Shown piece after piece: positions 8,194 through 16,557 of a DNA stretch of 64,000 nt; positions within the stretch are counted from its first letter, which is position 1, and each line of letters starts with the position of its first letter. The stretch comes from an uncultured Collinsella sp. (GTDB lineage: Bacteria > Actinomycetota > Coriobacteriia > Coriobacteriales > Coriobacteriaceae). The stretch spans positions 11,337 to 75,336 of the forward strand of contig CABSYW010000003.1 in assembly GCA_902482035.1 (NCBI GenBank). Reading direction: 5' to 3'. The notes below the pieces were generated by a model. That model made no database searches, had not been told where the DNA came from, and was given only the letters and a program-made list of their open reading frames with translations. The translations under genes and the position numbers were made by a program.

Positions 8194-9039
8194 GTGTCGG
8201 ATCAGACAAAGCAACAAGAAACTCGCAGTCTGCCTGCGACGTTTGCTAAGAACGAATTTGAGAAGGACGCGTTTATCCTTCGTCAGCTGGTTACCAAGGA
8301 TTTTAAGATCAAGTATCGCCGTAGCGTTCTGGGCGTCGCATGGTCGGTGCTCAACCCGCTGCTGATGATGATCGTCATGGCCATCGTGTTCTCGACGATT
8401 TTCGCCCAGGGCCGCAATGGCTCAATTACGCCCGAGATGTACCCGCTGTACTTGATCGTGGGTAACGTCACCTTTGCCGTCATGTCCGAGTCTACGAACC
8501 AGGCCCTGACGTCGATCGTGGGTGCTGCCCCGCTGCTCAAGAAGGTTAAGGTGCACCGCTGGGTCTTCCCAGTACAGAAGGTGCTCTTCTCGCTGGTTAA
8601 CTTTGCCTTCTCGCTGGTCGCCGTTGCCATCGTTATGCTGTGGTTCCACGTTATGCCTTCTTGGCACCTGATTCTGCTGCCGGTCTGCCTACTGCTGCTT
8701 ATGTGCTTCTGCATGGGCCTGGGCATGATGCTCTCCGCCCTCACGGTCTTCTTCCGCGATGTCATGCATCTGTGGAGCGTCGTCATTACGGCGTGGACTT
8801 ACATTACGCCTATTTTCTGGACGACCGACTTCGTTGCGCAAATGCCGCATCTCGTGCGCATTCTGGTCTATGCGAACCCCATGTATAACTACCTGCAGTT
8901 TATGCGCGATATCTTCCTGTTCCAGACTACGCCCTCGCTTATGACGTTTGGTATGTGCGTTGCTTGGGCGGTTCTTGCGCTTGTTATTGGCTATACCGTG
9001 TTCCATAAGTCCGAGCGCAAGTTCATCCTCTACATCTAA
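8194..9039 (+). CDS. Polysaccharide/teichoic acid ABC exporter, permease
   Basis: A 281-residue integral membrane protein of the ABC-2 family (Wzm/TagG type). After a polar N-terminus come FVLRQ-like VTKDFKIKYRRSVLGVAWSVLNPLLMM, a hallmark of this family, and about six hydrophobic segments. It forms the membrane channel that flips lipid-linked polysaccharide outward. GTG 8194 is the start: AAGGAG lies eight bases upstream and the protein opens MSDQTKQQ; a longer frame from 8131 would read through a promoter-like TATACT at 8149-8154. The ATPase gene follows after 11 bases. Confidence 0.92.
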   Translation: MSDQTKQQETRSLPATFAKNEFEKDAFILRQLVTKDFKIKYRRSVLGVAWSVLNPLLMMIVMAIVFSTIFAQGRNGSITPEMYPLYLIVGNVTFAVMSESTNQALTSIVGAAPLLKKVKVHRWVFPVQKVLFSLVNFAFSLVAVAIVMLWFHVMPSWHLILLPVCLLLLMCFCMGLGMMLSALTVFFRDVMHLWSVVITAWTYITPIFWTTDFVAQMPHLVRILVYANPMYNYLQFMRDIFLFQTTPSLMTFGMCVAWAVLALVIGYTVFHKSERKFILYI

Positions 9040-9050
9040 GGAGTGCTGTG

Positions 9051-9818
9051 ATGACTGAATCTGTTGTTGATTACAGCGAGCAGCCTCTGGCTGTCGAGGT
9101 CGACGACGTCACCATGATCTTTAACATGGCGTCCGAGTCGCTGACCAACCTCAAGGAGTACTTCATCAAGCTTGCCAAGCACGAGTTGTTCTTTGAGGAG
9201 TTTAGGGCGCTCAAGCATATCTCGTTTGATATTCATCGTGGCGAGGTCGTGGGTCTGGTTGGCACCAATGGTTCCGGTAAGTCTACGATGCTCAAGATTA
9301 TCGCCGGTGTGCTTGAGCCTAGCGAGGGCAAAGTTAAGGTGCACGGTAACATTGCGCCGCTGATTGAGCTTGGTGCCGGCTTTGACCCCGAGCTGACCGC
9401 CCGCGAGAACATCTATCTGAACGGCGCCCTGCTCGGCTATACCAAGGAGTTCATCGACGCCAACTTTGACGGCATTATTGAGTTCGCTGAGCTTCAGAAC
9501 TTTGTCGATATGCCGCTTAAGAACTTCTCCTCGGGCATGGTGGCGCGTATCGCCTTTGCAATCGCGACGATTACCGAGCCCGATATTCTGATCGTTGACG
9601 AGACGCTGTCCGTCGGTGATGTGTTCTTCCAGCAGAAGTGCGAGGCCCGCATCCAGCACTTTATCCAGAGCGGCGACGTGACGGTTCTGTTCGTTTCGCA
9701 CTCCATGGAGCAGGTTGAGCGCATCTGCCAGCGTGCCGTTTGGATTGAGAAGGGTGACCTTCGCATGGACGGCCCGGTCAGTGAGGTCTGCAAGGCGTAT
9801 CGCGAGCAGTTCAACTAG
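9051..9818 (+). CDS. Polysaccharide/teichoic acid ABC exporter, ATPase
   Basis: A 255-residue Wzt/TagH-type ATPase pairing with the preceding permease. It shows Walker A GTNGSGKST, the long linker region typical of polysaccharide exporters (GVLEPSEGKVKVHGNIAPLIEL split by the Q-loop), the signature LKNFSSGMVARIAFA and Walker B ILIVDETLSVGD. It lacks the C-terminal carbohydrate-binding domain found in some Wzt proteins, so export is probably not gated by a polymer cap recognised by this subunit. ATG 9051 has AAGGAG seven bases upstream; GTG 9048 is too close. With the rhamnose genes it implies export of a rhamnose-containing polymer (inference). Confidence 0.93.
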   Translation: MTESVVDYSEQPLAVEVDDVTMIFNMASESLTNLKEYFIKLAKHELFFEEFRALKHISFDIHRGEVVGLVGTNGSGKSTMLKIIAGVLEPSEGKVKVHGNIAPLIELGAGFDPELTARENIYLNGALLGYTKEFIDANFDGIIEFAELQNFVDMPLKNFSSGMVARIAFAIATITEPDILIVDETLSVGDVFFQQKCEARIQHFIQSGDVTVLFVSHSMEQVERICQRAVWIEKGDLRMDGPVSEVCKAYREQFN

Positions 9819-9820
9819 GT

Positions 9821-9826
9821 TATAAT
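9821..9826 (+). promoter_or_regulatory. -10 box for tRNA-Arg(TCT)
   Basis: TATAAT lies 44 bases before the mature tRNA 5' end, right after the exporter ATPase stop. No clear -35 hexamer is present at 16-18 bases. Confidence 0.4.
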
Positions 9827-9870
9827 TACTTGCGCTTGGCCGAATTGTTTGGCTGGGCGTGCGGTTATTT

Positions 9871-9947
9871 GCTCCATTAGCTCAGTTGGATAGAGCAGGG
9901 GACTTCTAATCCCAAGGTCGACGGTTCGAATCCGCCATGGAGCACCA
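9871..9947 (+). tRNA. tRNA-Arg (anticodon TCT)
   Basis: The acceptor arms GCTCCAT (9871-9877) and ATGGAGC (9937-9943) pair fully; D-arm GCTC/GAGC, anticodon loop CTTCTAA with anticodon TCT, TTCGAAT T-loop, and an encoded CCA at 9945-9947 are all visible. It reads AGA codons. Confidence 0.96.
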
Positions 9948-9956
9948 TCGTTTATT

Positions 9957-9989
9957 AAGCCCGGACCGCTTGGTGGTCTGGGCTTTTTT
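9957..9989 (+). terminator. Terminator after tRNA-Arg(TCT)
   Basis: An 11-bp stem (arms 9957-9967 and 9975-9985, one G-T pair) is followed by TTTTTT. Confidence 0.85.
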
Positions 9990-10051
9990 CATCTTGTGTG
10001 TTGCTGGAGCCGAGCGCGAGCAAGCCGCTGCTGTTTGTTGGGGTTGGCATT

Positions 10052-10489
10052 TTACTTTTCGAGATGCTCTTTCAGCAGCTCCAACGCGTGGGCGTAGCCT
10101 TGGAGGCCCTCTCCGGTGATGGTGGCGAAGCAGGCCAGACGGGCGTAGCTCACCTGGCGGAAGTCTTCGCGGGTCTCGACTGCGCTAATGTGGACCTCCA
10201 CAGCCGGGATGGCGACGGCTTTGAGCGCGTCCAGGATGGCCACGCTTGTGTGCGTGTAGGCGGCCGGGTTGATGACGATGCCGTCGACCTTTCCGTAAGC
10301 CTCCTGGATCTTGTCGACGATGCTGCCCTCGTGGTTAGACTGGAAGACCTCGACCTCGTCGAAGCCCTGTGCGGCACCCGCTTCCTGGCAGATCTGCACT
10401 AAGCGATCGTAGTTGTCGCTGCCGTAGATGCCTGGCTCGCGAATGCCGAGCATGTTGAGGTTGGGGCCGTTGATGACGAGTGCTTTCAT
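10052..10489 (-). CDS. aroQ: 3-dehydroquinate dehydratase, type II
   Basis: AroQ dehydrates 3-dehydroquinate to 3-dehydroshikimate, step three of the shikimate pathway. The 145-residue length is standard for the dodecameric type II enzyme. INGPNLNMLGIREPGIYG at the N-terminus holds the conserved Asn and the catalytic-loop Arg and Tyr; FQSNHEGSIVDKIQEA, INPAAYTHTSVAILDAL and EVHIS supply the substrate-binding residues and catalytic His. ATG 10489 is preceded by AAGGA. It is the last gene of the leftward aromatic operon, separated from aroE-aroK by 64 bases containing a REP-like hairpin that could reduce its expression. Confidence 0.96.
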   Translation of the reverse strand: MKALVINGPNLNMLGIREPGIYGSDNYDRLVQICQEAGAAQGFDEVEVFQSNHEGSIVDKIQEAYGKVDGIVINPAAYTHTSVAILDALKAVAIPAVEVHISAVETREDFRQVSYARLACFATITGEGLQGYAHALELLKEHLEK

Positions 10490-10511
10490 GGTTGCTTCCT
10501 TTGCAGTCGAG

Positions 10512-10550
10512 AAACCACCACAAAGGTGCCTGTCCCCTTTGTGGCGGTTT
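10512..10550. repeat. REP-like palindromic element
   Basis: Arms 10512-10526 and 10536-10550 are 15-base inverted repeats with one mismatch around the loop TGCCTGTCC. On the minus strand its core reads GGGGACAGGCACCTTTGTGG, and 16 of those 20 bases match 51026-51045 on the plus strand. It sits between aroE-aroK and aroQ. Confidence 0.65.
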
Positions 10551-10553
10551 TGG

Positions 10554-11804
10554 TTAGAGAGCGGGTGGGAGGGTGTCGAGGAGGGCTTGGGCAGTATTGG
10601 CGGCGCAGTCGCGTGAGTCGATGATGTAGTCGGCCCAGGCGCGGTAGCGTGGCATGCGCTGTTCAGCCAGCTTATCGATGCCGTCGCGCGCGGTGATGGG
10701 GCGGCCCTTGTGGGCGAGCTCGTCGAGCTTGCGGTTGAGCATCACGATCTGGCTATTCTGGTGCAGCAGCGGGTAGTTCTCGTCGCGTGTGACCACGCCG
10801 CCGCCGGTGGAGAGCACCAGGCCGCTGCGCTTGGAGATGTCGGCCAGCGTAGCCGTCTCCTGTTCGCGGAAGGCCGCCTCGCCGCGCTCGACGATAAAGT
10901 CGGCACAGGGCATGCCCAGACGCTCCTCGAGCGCGCGATCCAGGTCGATGTGCTCGCGGCCCGTGAGCTGGGCGATCTGCTCACCCACGCGGGTCTTGCC
11001 CGAACCCGGCATGCCGATCAGCGCGATGTTTTGTTCGCGGCGGGACAGACGCTCCGTTACGTCTAAGATGCGCTTGCGCGGGGTGACTTGACCGGTATAG
11101 CGCTCGACGGCCTGTGCCGCTTGGGCCACGAGCATCAGCAGGCCGCCAATGCAGGGGATGCCGCGACGCTCGGCATCGAGCATAAGTCCCGTGCGGGCGG
11201 GGTTGTAGACGATATCGATGACGCCCTCGAGCGCGTCGAGGCCCCCGAGCGTGCAAGGCGCGTCGGGGCAGTGGGGGAACATGCCAGCGGGCGTGCAGTT
11301 GACGAGCAACGCGGCGTCGGACTGCTGTGCGATGTTGTCATAGTTGACCTCGCTCGTGCGGCCCACGGGCACCACGGTGGCGCCCAGGTCGCCGAGCACC
11401 ATGCTTGCCGTGGTGCCGGCACCGCCGGTGGCGCCAAGCACGAGGACCTTTTTGCCAGCAACCTCTACGCCCAACTCCTCGACCAGGCACTGAAAACCAA
11501 AGTAGTCGGTGTTGTCGCCGCGCAGGCGACCGTCAGGTAGGCGTGTGATGGTGTTGACGTTGCCCATGCGCTCGGCGAGCGGGCTCAGTTCGTCCAGATA
11601 CTCCATGACGGCACGCTTGTAGGGGATGGTCACGTTGGTACCCTCCCATTCGTCGCCCGTCATAAAGGCCGCGAGGTCCTCGGGCTCGCGCTCAAAACGC
11701 ACGTACTCAAGCTCCGCCAGCTCTTTGTAGATGGTCGGGGTGTAGCTGTGGCCCAGCACGCGGCCCAGCACGCCGTAGGGGCGGGTTGCGGCGGTATCGG
11801 TCAT
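10554..11804 (-). CDS. aroEK: Shikimate dehydrogenase / shikimate kinase fusion
   Basis: A 416-residue fusion of two consecutive shikimate-pathway enzymes. Residues 1 to about 250 are AroE: GHSYTPTIYKEL, NVTIPYK with catalytic Lys63, GDNTDYFGF with Asp100, and the NADP loop GATGGAG at 124-130. Residues about 257-416 are AroK: Walker A GMPGSGKT at 264-271, DLDRALEERLG, the FRxxE-type FREQET shikimate site and STGGGVV. Together they reduce 3-dehydroshikimate and phosphorylate the product, possibly channelling shikimate. ATG 11804 directly abuts the pheA stop, with GGAGGTG six bases upstream. Fusions of AroE with AroK are less common than separate genes; each domain looks complete. Confidence 0.95.
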   Translation of the reverse strand: MTDTAATRPYGVLGRVLGHSYTPTIYKELAELEYVRFEREPEDLAAFMTGDEWEGTNVTIPYKRAVMEYLDELSPLAERMGNVNTITRLPDGRLRGDNTDYFGFQCLVEELGVEVAGKKVLVLGATGGAGTTASMVLGDLGATVVPVGRTSEVNYDNIAQQSDAALLVNCTPAGMFPHCPDAPCTLGGLDALEGVIDIVYNPARTGLMLDAERRGIPCIGGLLMLVAQAAQAVERYTGQVTPRKRILDVTERLSRREQNIALIGMPGSGKTRVGEQIAQLTGREHIDLDRALEERLGMPCADFIVERGEAAFREQETATLADISKRSGLVLSTGGGVVTRDENYPLLHQNSQIVMLNRKLDELAHKGRPITARDGIDKLAEQRMPRYRAWADYIIDSRDCAANTAQALLDTLPPAL

Positions 11805-12950
11805 CTAGAGCACCTCCGTGTAGCTGCCAAAGTAGGTGAAGCTCTCGCACACGTCGTCGATGGAATCGAGCAGGTCGTCGAGGGCCTTGCTGCCAAAGGG
11901 GCAGTCCAGATCAAAGTAGAACATAAACTCAAAGTCGCGGCCGGGGATGGGGCGGCTCTCGAGCTTGATGAGGTTGATGTTGAGTGCGTAGAAGCGCTCG
12001 AGCACGCGATAGAGGGCGCCCGGCTCGTTGGCCGTGGTGATCATGAGCGAGGTGCGATTAGCGCCGGGGTAGACGCGCGGCTCGCGGCCGATGACGACAA
12101 AGCGCGTGTAGTTGTTGTCCGAGTCTTGGATATTGGGCTCCAGCACCTCGAGGCCATACAGCGTGGCACAGCTGCGCGAGGCGATGGCGGCGACGTCGGT
12201 GCGCTCGGAGTTGGCGACCATCTCGGCCGACATGGCCGTGTTTGGGTACTTGGTGGCGTGCAGGTCGTGGGACTCGATAAAGCCGGCACACTGGGCAATG
12301 GCTTGGCCGTGGCTGTAGACCTCGCGCACGTCGGCGAGCTTGGTGCCGGGCTTGACGAGCAAGTTGTGGTCGATCTTGAGGCGAAGCGAGCGCACGATGT
12401 GGAAGTCGAACTGGGCGAGCAGGTCGTAGACGGCGTTGACCGAGCCGGCGGTGGAGTTCTCGATGGGCAGCACGCCAAACTCGCAGAAGCCGTCGCGCAC
12501 AGCGCGCATAACGCCTTCGAAGGTCTCGAAAAACGCGATGTCGGGCACGTCGAAGAGTTTGCACGCGGCGATCTGGCTATAGGCACCCTCCACGCCCTGG
12601 CAGGCAACGGTGGCCGTTTGAGGGAAGGCCGTGTCGGAGACTGCAGCCGTGGCGTGGGCCTTTTGCGAGACGGTGATGCCCTTGAGCTCGTTGATGTAGC
12701 GCTGCTGCTCGGCCTTGCTCATGCTCATGAGGAGACGGAACAGGGTGATGGTCTGCGCCTCGTAGCGCTCGGGCGCGCGGCTGGCGAGGTTGTTGAGCTT
12801 GGAGCGCTCACGGGCGGGGTCGAAGACGGCCTTGCCCATCTCGATTTTTGACTTGGCGACCTCGGTGGCAATGTCCATGCGCTCGATAAAGCTGTTGAGG
12901 AGCGTGGTGTCGATGCCATCGATGGTCTGGCGAATATCGGCAAGGTCCAT
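11805..12950 (-). CDS. pheA: Chorismate mutase / prephenate dehydratase (P-protein)
   Basis: A 381-residue bifunctional enzyme making phenylpyruvate from chorismate. Residues 1 to about 90 are an AroQ-type helical chorismate mutase (LADIRQTIDGIDTTLL, then conserved Arg and Lys). About 112-290 is prephenate dehydratase (GVEGAYSQIAA, LPIENSTAGSVNAVYDLL, and NNYTRFVVIG containing the catalytic TRF). About 298-381 is a regulatory ACT domain (NEPGALYRVLERF, then LESRPIPG, the Phe-binding ESRP motif), so feedback inhibition by phenylalanine is expected. ATG 12950 follows AAAGGGG; an open frame continues upstream into antisense aroC sequence and was not used. Confidence 0.95.
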   Translation of the reverse strand: MDLADIRQTIDGIDTTLLNSFIERMDIATEVAKSKIEMGKAVFDPARERSKLNNLASRAPERYEAQTITLFRLLMSMSKAEQQRYINELKGITVSQKAHATAAVSDTAFPQTATVACQGVEGAYSQIAACKLFDVPDIAFFETFEGVMRAVRDGFCEFGVLPIENSTAGSVNAVYDLLAQFDFHIVRSLRLKIDHNLLVKPGTKLADVREVYSHGQAIAQCAGFIESHDLHATKYPNTAMSAEMVANSERTDVAAIASRSCATLYGLEVLEPNIQDSDNNYTRFVVIGREPRVYPGANRTSLMITTANEPGALYRVLERFYALNINLIKLESRPIPGRDFEFMFYFDLDCPFGSKALDDLLDSIDDVCESFTYFGSYTEVL

Positions 12951-13002
12951 GGAGGCCCCTTTCACGTATGGCAGAGTTGACGGGCAAATCAGGTGAGTCG
13001 GG

Positions 13003-14100
13003 TTAGAGCTGGCCTGCGTCCTCAAGGAGGGCGTCCCAGATGGCGAGCGCCGCGGCTGCTTCGGCAACGGGGGCAGCTCGGGGGACGATACAGGGGTCGT
13101 GGCGGCCGTGGACCGAGAGCTCGGCATTTTCCATAGCGTCCATGTCCACCGTCTGCTGCTCGCGGCCAATGGAGGGCGTCGGCTTCACGGCCATACGCCA
13201 CATGACGGGTGCGCCGGTGGAGATGCCGCCCAGAATGCCGCCGGCGTTATTGGACTCGACTGCAATGTCGCCGGTCTCTGCATCAACGCGGTATGGGTCG
13301 TTGTTCTCGCTGCCGCGCATGGCGGCCACGGCAAAGCCCATGCCAAACTCCACGCCCTTTACGGCGGGAATGCCAAACGCGATTTGCGCGATGCGGTTCT
13401 CGATGCCGTCGAACATGGGGTCGCCGATGCCCGTGGGAAGCCCGTAAATGCCGCACTCCACGATGCCGCCGATGCTGTCGAGCTCGTCGCGCGCGGCAAG
13501 AATCTCCTCGCGCATGCGGCCGGCTGCGGCGGCGTCAATGCACGGCAGATCGTTCGTAAGGATCGCCTTGCGGTCGGCCTCGCGATAGACCATATCGTCC
13601 ATCGGCAGGTCGGAGATGCCGCCGATCTGCGCGACGTGCGCCATGACCTGAATGCCGCGGGCCTCGAGCGCCTGCAGCGCGATCCCGCCGGCGATGCATA
13701 GAGGGGCCGTCAGACGGCCGGAGAAGTGCCCGCCGCCGGCGACGTCGTGCATGTTGTGGTACTTCACACGCGCCGGAAAGTCTGCGTGCCCAGGGCGGGG
13801 CTTGCGGCGCAGCTCGGAGTAATCCTTGGAGCGCGTGTTGGTGTTCTCGATAATCGCGGCGATGGGCGCGCCGGTGGTATGTCCATCGACCACACCGGCG
13901 ATGATATGCGCGGCGTCGGCCTCGCGGCGTTTGGTCGCGGTCTCGTCGCGGCCGGGGGCGCGACGGTCGAGGAAGGCCTGCAGCTTCTCTTGGTCCACGG
14001 CGATGCCCGCCGGGATGCCATCGAGCGAGCAGCCGATAGCGGGAGAGTGCGACTGGCCGAAGATGCTTAAGTGCAAGACGTTGCCAAAGGTCGAGGACAT
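13003..14100 (-). CDS. aroC: Chorismate synthase
   Basis: AroC uses reduced FMN to eliminate phosphate from EPSP, giving chorismate. The 365-residue protein opens SSTFGNVLHLSIFGQSHSPAIGC, containing the signature G-SH loop, then DRRAPGRDETATKRREAD, RPGHADFPARVKY and an EFGMGF-type segment; SGR, MRGSENND and GGISTGAPVMWRMAVKPTPSI are typical. Length is standard. It starts one base after the aroA stop in the leftward operon, implying translational coupling. Confidence 0.97.
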   Translation of the reverse strand: MSSTFGNVLHLSIFGQSHSPAIGCSLDGIPAGIAVDQEKLQAFLDRRAPGRDETATKRREADAAHIIAGVVDGHTTGAPIAAIIENTNTRSKDYSELRRKPRPGHADFPARVKYHNMHDVAGGGHFSGRLTAPLCIAGGIALQALEARGIQVMAHVAQIGGISDLPMDDMVYREADRKAILTNDLPCIDAAAAGRMREEILAARDELDSIGGIVECGIYGLPTGIGDPMFDGIENRIAQIAFGIPAVKGVEFGMGFAVAAMRGSENNDPYRVDAETGDIAVESNNAGGILGGISTGAPVMWRMAVKPTPSIGREQQTVDMDAMENAELSVHGRHDPCIVPRAAPVAEAAAALAIWDALLEDAGQL

Positions 14101-14101
14101 G

Positions 14102-15421
14102 CTATTCCTCCTCGAGCGCGACCTTGCCGCCCAGCAGGCGGTAGTGGTCGAAGAAATCGGGATAGGACTTGTTGACGGCCTCGGCGCCGTGGATTACGAC
14201 CTCGCCGGTGGCGCGGCTCGCGGCGATGGCGGCCATCATGGCGATACGGTGGTCGTTGTGCGAATCGACCTCACCGCCGGTGAAGGCATCGACGCCCTTG
14301 ATGATGAGGTCGTCGCCGGCAATACGCACCTGCGCGCCCAGCGCGGTGAGCTCGCGGGTGGTTGTGGCCAGGCGGTCGGATTCCTTGATACGCAGACGGG
14401 CGCAATCGCGGATGAACGTGCGGCCCTGAGCCAGCGAGGCCACGGCCGAGATAACGGGCACCAGGTCGGGGATGTCGTGGGCGCTCATCTCAAAGCCGGC
14501 GAGCTTGTCGGACTGCACGGTGGCGGCGTTGGTGGAGCGCACGATGCGGGCGCCAAAGCGCGAAAGCGCGGCAAGCACGTTGCGGTCGCCCTGCGCGGAG
14601 CTCAGCGACACGCCCTCCACGGTGATGGGGTCGGTGCCGATGGCGCCAGCGCACAACCAAAAGGCGGCGTTGGACCAGTCGCCCTCGACGGCCACGCTGC
14701 CGGGCGTGCGGTACGAGCCACTGCTCACGCGGAAGTTCGTGACCTCGGGCTGACCGTCCTTGGCGGGAATGCGCTCGACGTTGACCTCAACGCCAAAGGC
14801 CTTCATGGCCTGGATCGTTAGGTTGATGTAGGGGCGGCTCTCAATGAGGCCGGTCACCTGCACACAGGAGGGCTGGGCGAGCAACGGGGCTGCCAGCAGC
14901 AGGCCCGAGATGTACTGCGAGCTTACGTTGCCCGGCAGCACAAAGGTGCCCGGGCGCATGCGTCCGCTTGTCTTGAGCGGAAAACCGCCCAGACCCTGTA
15001 GGTCGCAGCCGGCGGCGATGATCTCGTCCGAGAGCGGGGAGAGCGGGCGTGCGCCCAGACGACCCTGACCCACAAAAGTTGCTTCTGCGCCCAGCGCGCA
15101 GGCGACGGGCAACATAAAGCGGAGCGTGGAGCCGCTTTCGCCGCAGTCAAGCGTTCCGCCGGCAAGTGCCTTGAGCAGGCCAAACTCAATACTCTTCATA
15201 GTGGGATGGACCTGGAAGCCGTCCTCGACGGTCTCGATGCGAGCGCCCAGTGCCGTAAGGCAACGCACCGTGGCCTCGATGTCGGCGCAGGTGGTGTTGC
15301 AGGTAACGTGCGTCTCGCCGTTGGCAAGCGCAGCGCAGATGATGAGGCGATGCGCCATCGACTTGGACGCGATGGCGGGAACGGTGCCCTTAAGCGGGGA
15401 CGGGGTGATGCGGGCTAGCAT
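14102..15421 (-). CDS. aroA: 3-phosphoshikimate 1-carboxyvinyltransferase (EPSP synthase)
   Basis: AroA joins phosphoenolpyruvate to shikimate-3-phosphate. In this 439-residue protein SKSMAHRLIICAALANG near 20-36 carries the Lys-Ser-x-x-x-Arg substrate site, DCGESGSTLRFMLPVA is the canonical LxxGNSGT-equivalent region (here ESGST), SSQYISGLL is the second shikimate site, and RIKESDRLA near the C-terminus is the PEP-binding signature. The GESGST variant is seen in a subset of bacterial enzymes, so PEP-analogue sensitivity cannot be predicted by eye. The start overlaps the aroB stop by seven bases. Confidence 0.96.
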   Translation of the reverse strand: MLARITPSPLKGTVPAIASKSMAHRLIICAALANGETHVTCNTTCADIEATVRCLTALGARIETVEDGFQVHPTMKSIEFGLLKALAGGTLDCGESGSTLRFMLPVACALGAEATFVGQGRLGARPLSPLSDEIIAAGCDLQGLGGFPLKTSGRMRPGTFVLPGNVSSQYISGLLLAAPLLAQPSCVQVTGLIESRPYINLTIQAMKAFGVEVNVERIPAKDGQPEVTNFRVSSGSYRTPGSVAVEGDWSNAAFWLCAGAIGTDPITVEGVSLSSAQGDRNVLAALSRFGARIVRSTNAATVQSDKLAGFEMSAHDIPDLVPVISAVASLAQGRTFIRDCARLRIKESDRLATTTRELTALGAQVRIAGDDLIIKGVDAFTGGEVDSHNDHRIAMMAAIAASRATGEVVIHGAEAVNKSYPDFFDHYRLLGGKVALEEE

Positions 15422-16521
15422 GCGGATGCGTCTCCCTTCTGGCCGAGGCCCTCGGCAATTAAATCATGGAAAGTGGAAAGCGGCGTGCGGTCGATGCTGC
15501 AGCGGCCAATGCCGTGCGGAATCACCAGGTCGATGGTGTCGCCCGCGCGCTTCTTGTCGTGGAGCGCTTCGGCAAAGACGGCATCGGCATCTAGGTCGCA
15601 GCGGGTCTTGAGGCCATGGCGGGCGCAGAGCTCCTCAATACGACCGGGCAGTGCAGCATCGCAAACGCCGTGCAGGGCCGCGGCGCGCGTGATAATGCCC
15701 ATGCCGATCGACACGCAGTTGCCGTGTCCGAGCTCAAAGTGCTCGCAAGCCTCGACGGCGTGTCCGGCGCTGTGTCCAAAGTTGAGGAGCTTGCGCTGGT
15801 TGGTTTCGCGCTCGTCGGCGACGACCACGGCGCGCTTGATGTCGATATTGCGGGCGATGATGAGTGCTACGCGGGCCACATCGCGGTTGAGCAGCTCCAG
15901 CGTGAGCGGGGTCTTCTCCAGCTCGGCGAAAAGCTCCGGGTCGGCGATCACGGCGTGCTTGACGACCTCGCCGCAGCCGTCGGCGAACTGCTCGGGCGTG
16001 AGGGTGGCCAGGCACCCCACGTCGGCGATAACCACGCTCGGCTGCCAAAAGGCGCCGGCCAAGTTCTTGCCGGCAGCCAGGTCGATGGCGGTCTTGCCGC
16101 CCACCGACGAATCCACCATGGCGAGCAGGCTCGTCGGGATCTGCACAAACTTGCAGCCGCGCATGTAGGTCGCGGCCACAAAGCCCGCCACATCGCCCAC
16201 GACGCCGCCCCCGAGTGCCACGATCACGTCGGAGCGCGAAAGCTCGTGCTCGGCCACAAACTCCAAAATGGCAACATAGGTTTCGGCGCGCTTATGGGCC
16301 TCGCCGGCCTCGAAGGTGCAGATGCTCACCTCGTAGCCTGACGCCTCCAGGCTCTGCTTAACGGGCATCTGGTAGAGCGGGCCCACGTTGGTGTCCGTCA
16401 CGATGACGGCCTTGGTGCCGCCGGCAGTGGCGCGCACGAGCGGTCCCGCCTGCTCCAGCAAAAACGTGCCAACATGCACCTGGTAGGGGCGTGCAGTGTC
16501 GATATCGATGGTAATCGCCAT
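15415..16521 (-). CDS. aroB: 3-dehydroquinate synthase
   Basis: AroB cyclises DAHP to 3-dehydroquinate using NAD and a divalent metal. The 368-residue protein shows GEAHKRAETYVAILEF, the NAD loop ALGGGVVGDVAGFVAATYMRG (GGGxxGD), IPTSLLAMVDSSVGGKTAIDL, CGEVVKHAVI, and the metal ligands in NFGHSAGHAVE and ELGHGNCVSIGM. Length is normal. ATG 16521 follows a purine-rich stretch GAAAGGACCG. Gene order places it after tyrA and before aroA. Confidence 0.97.
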   Translation of the reverse strand: MAITIDIDTARPYQVHVGTFLLEQAGPLVRATAGGTKAVIVTDTNVGPLYQMPVKQSLEASGYEVSICTFEAGEAHKRAETYVAILEFVAEHELSRSDVIVALGGGVVGDVAGFVAATYMRGCKFVQIPTSLLAMVDSSVGGKTAIDLAAGKNLAGAFWQPSVVIADVGCLATLTPEQFADGCGEVVKHAVIADPELFAELEKTPLTLELLNRDVARVALIIARNIDIKRAVVVADERETNQRKLLNFGHSAGHAVEACEHFELGHGNCVSIGMGIITRAAALHGVCDAALPGRIEELCARHGLKTRCDLDADAVFAEALHDKKRAGDTIDLVIPHGIGRCSIDRTPLSTFHDLIAEGLGQKGDASAC

Positions 16522-16557
16522 AAGCTTCGGTCCTTTCGACCTGGCGTGATAGGTGGT

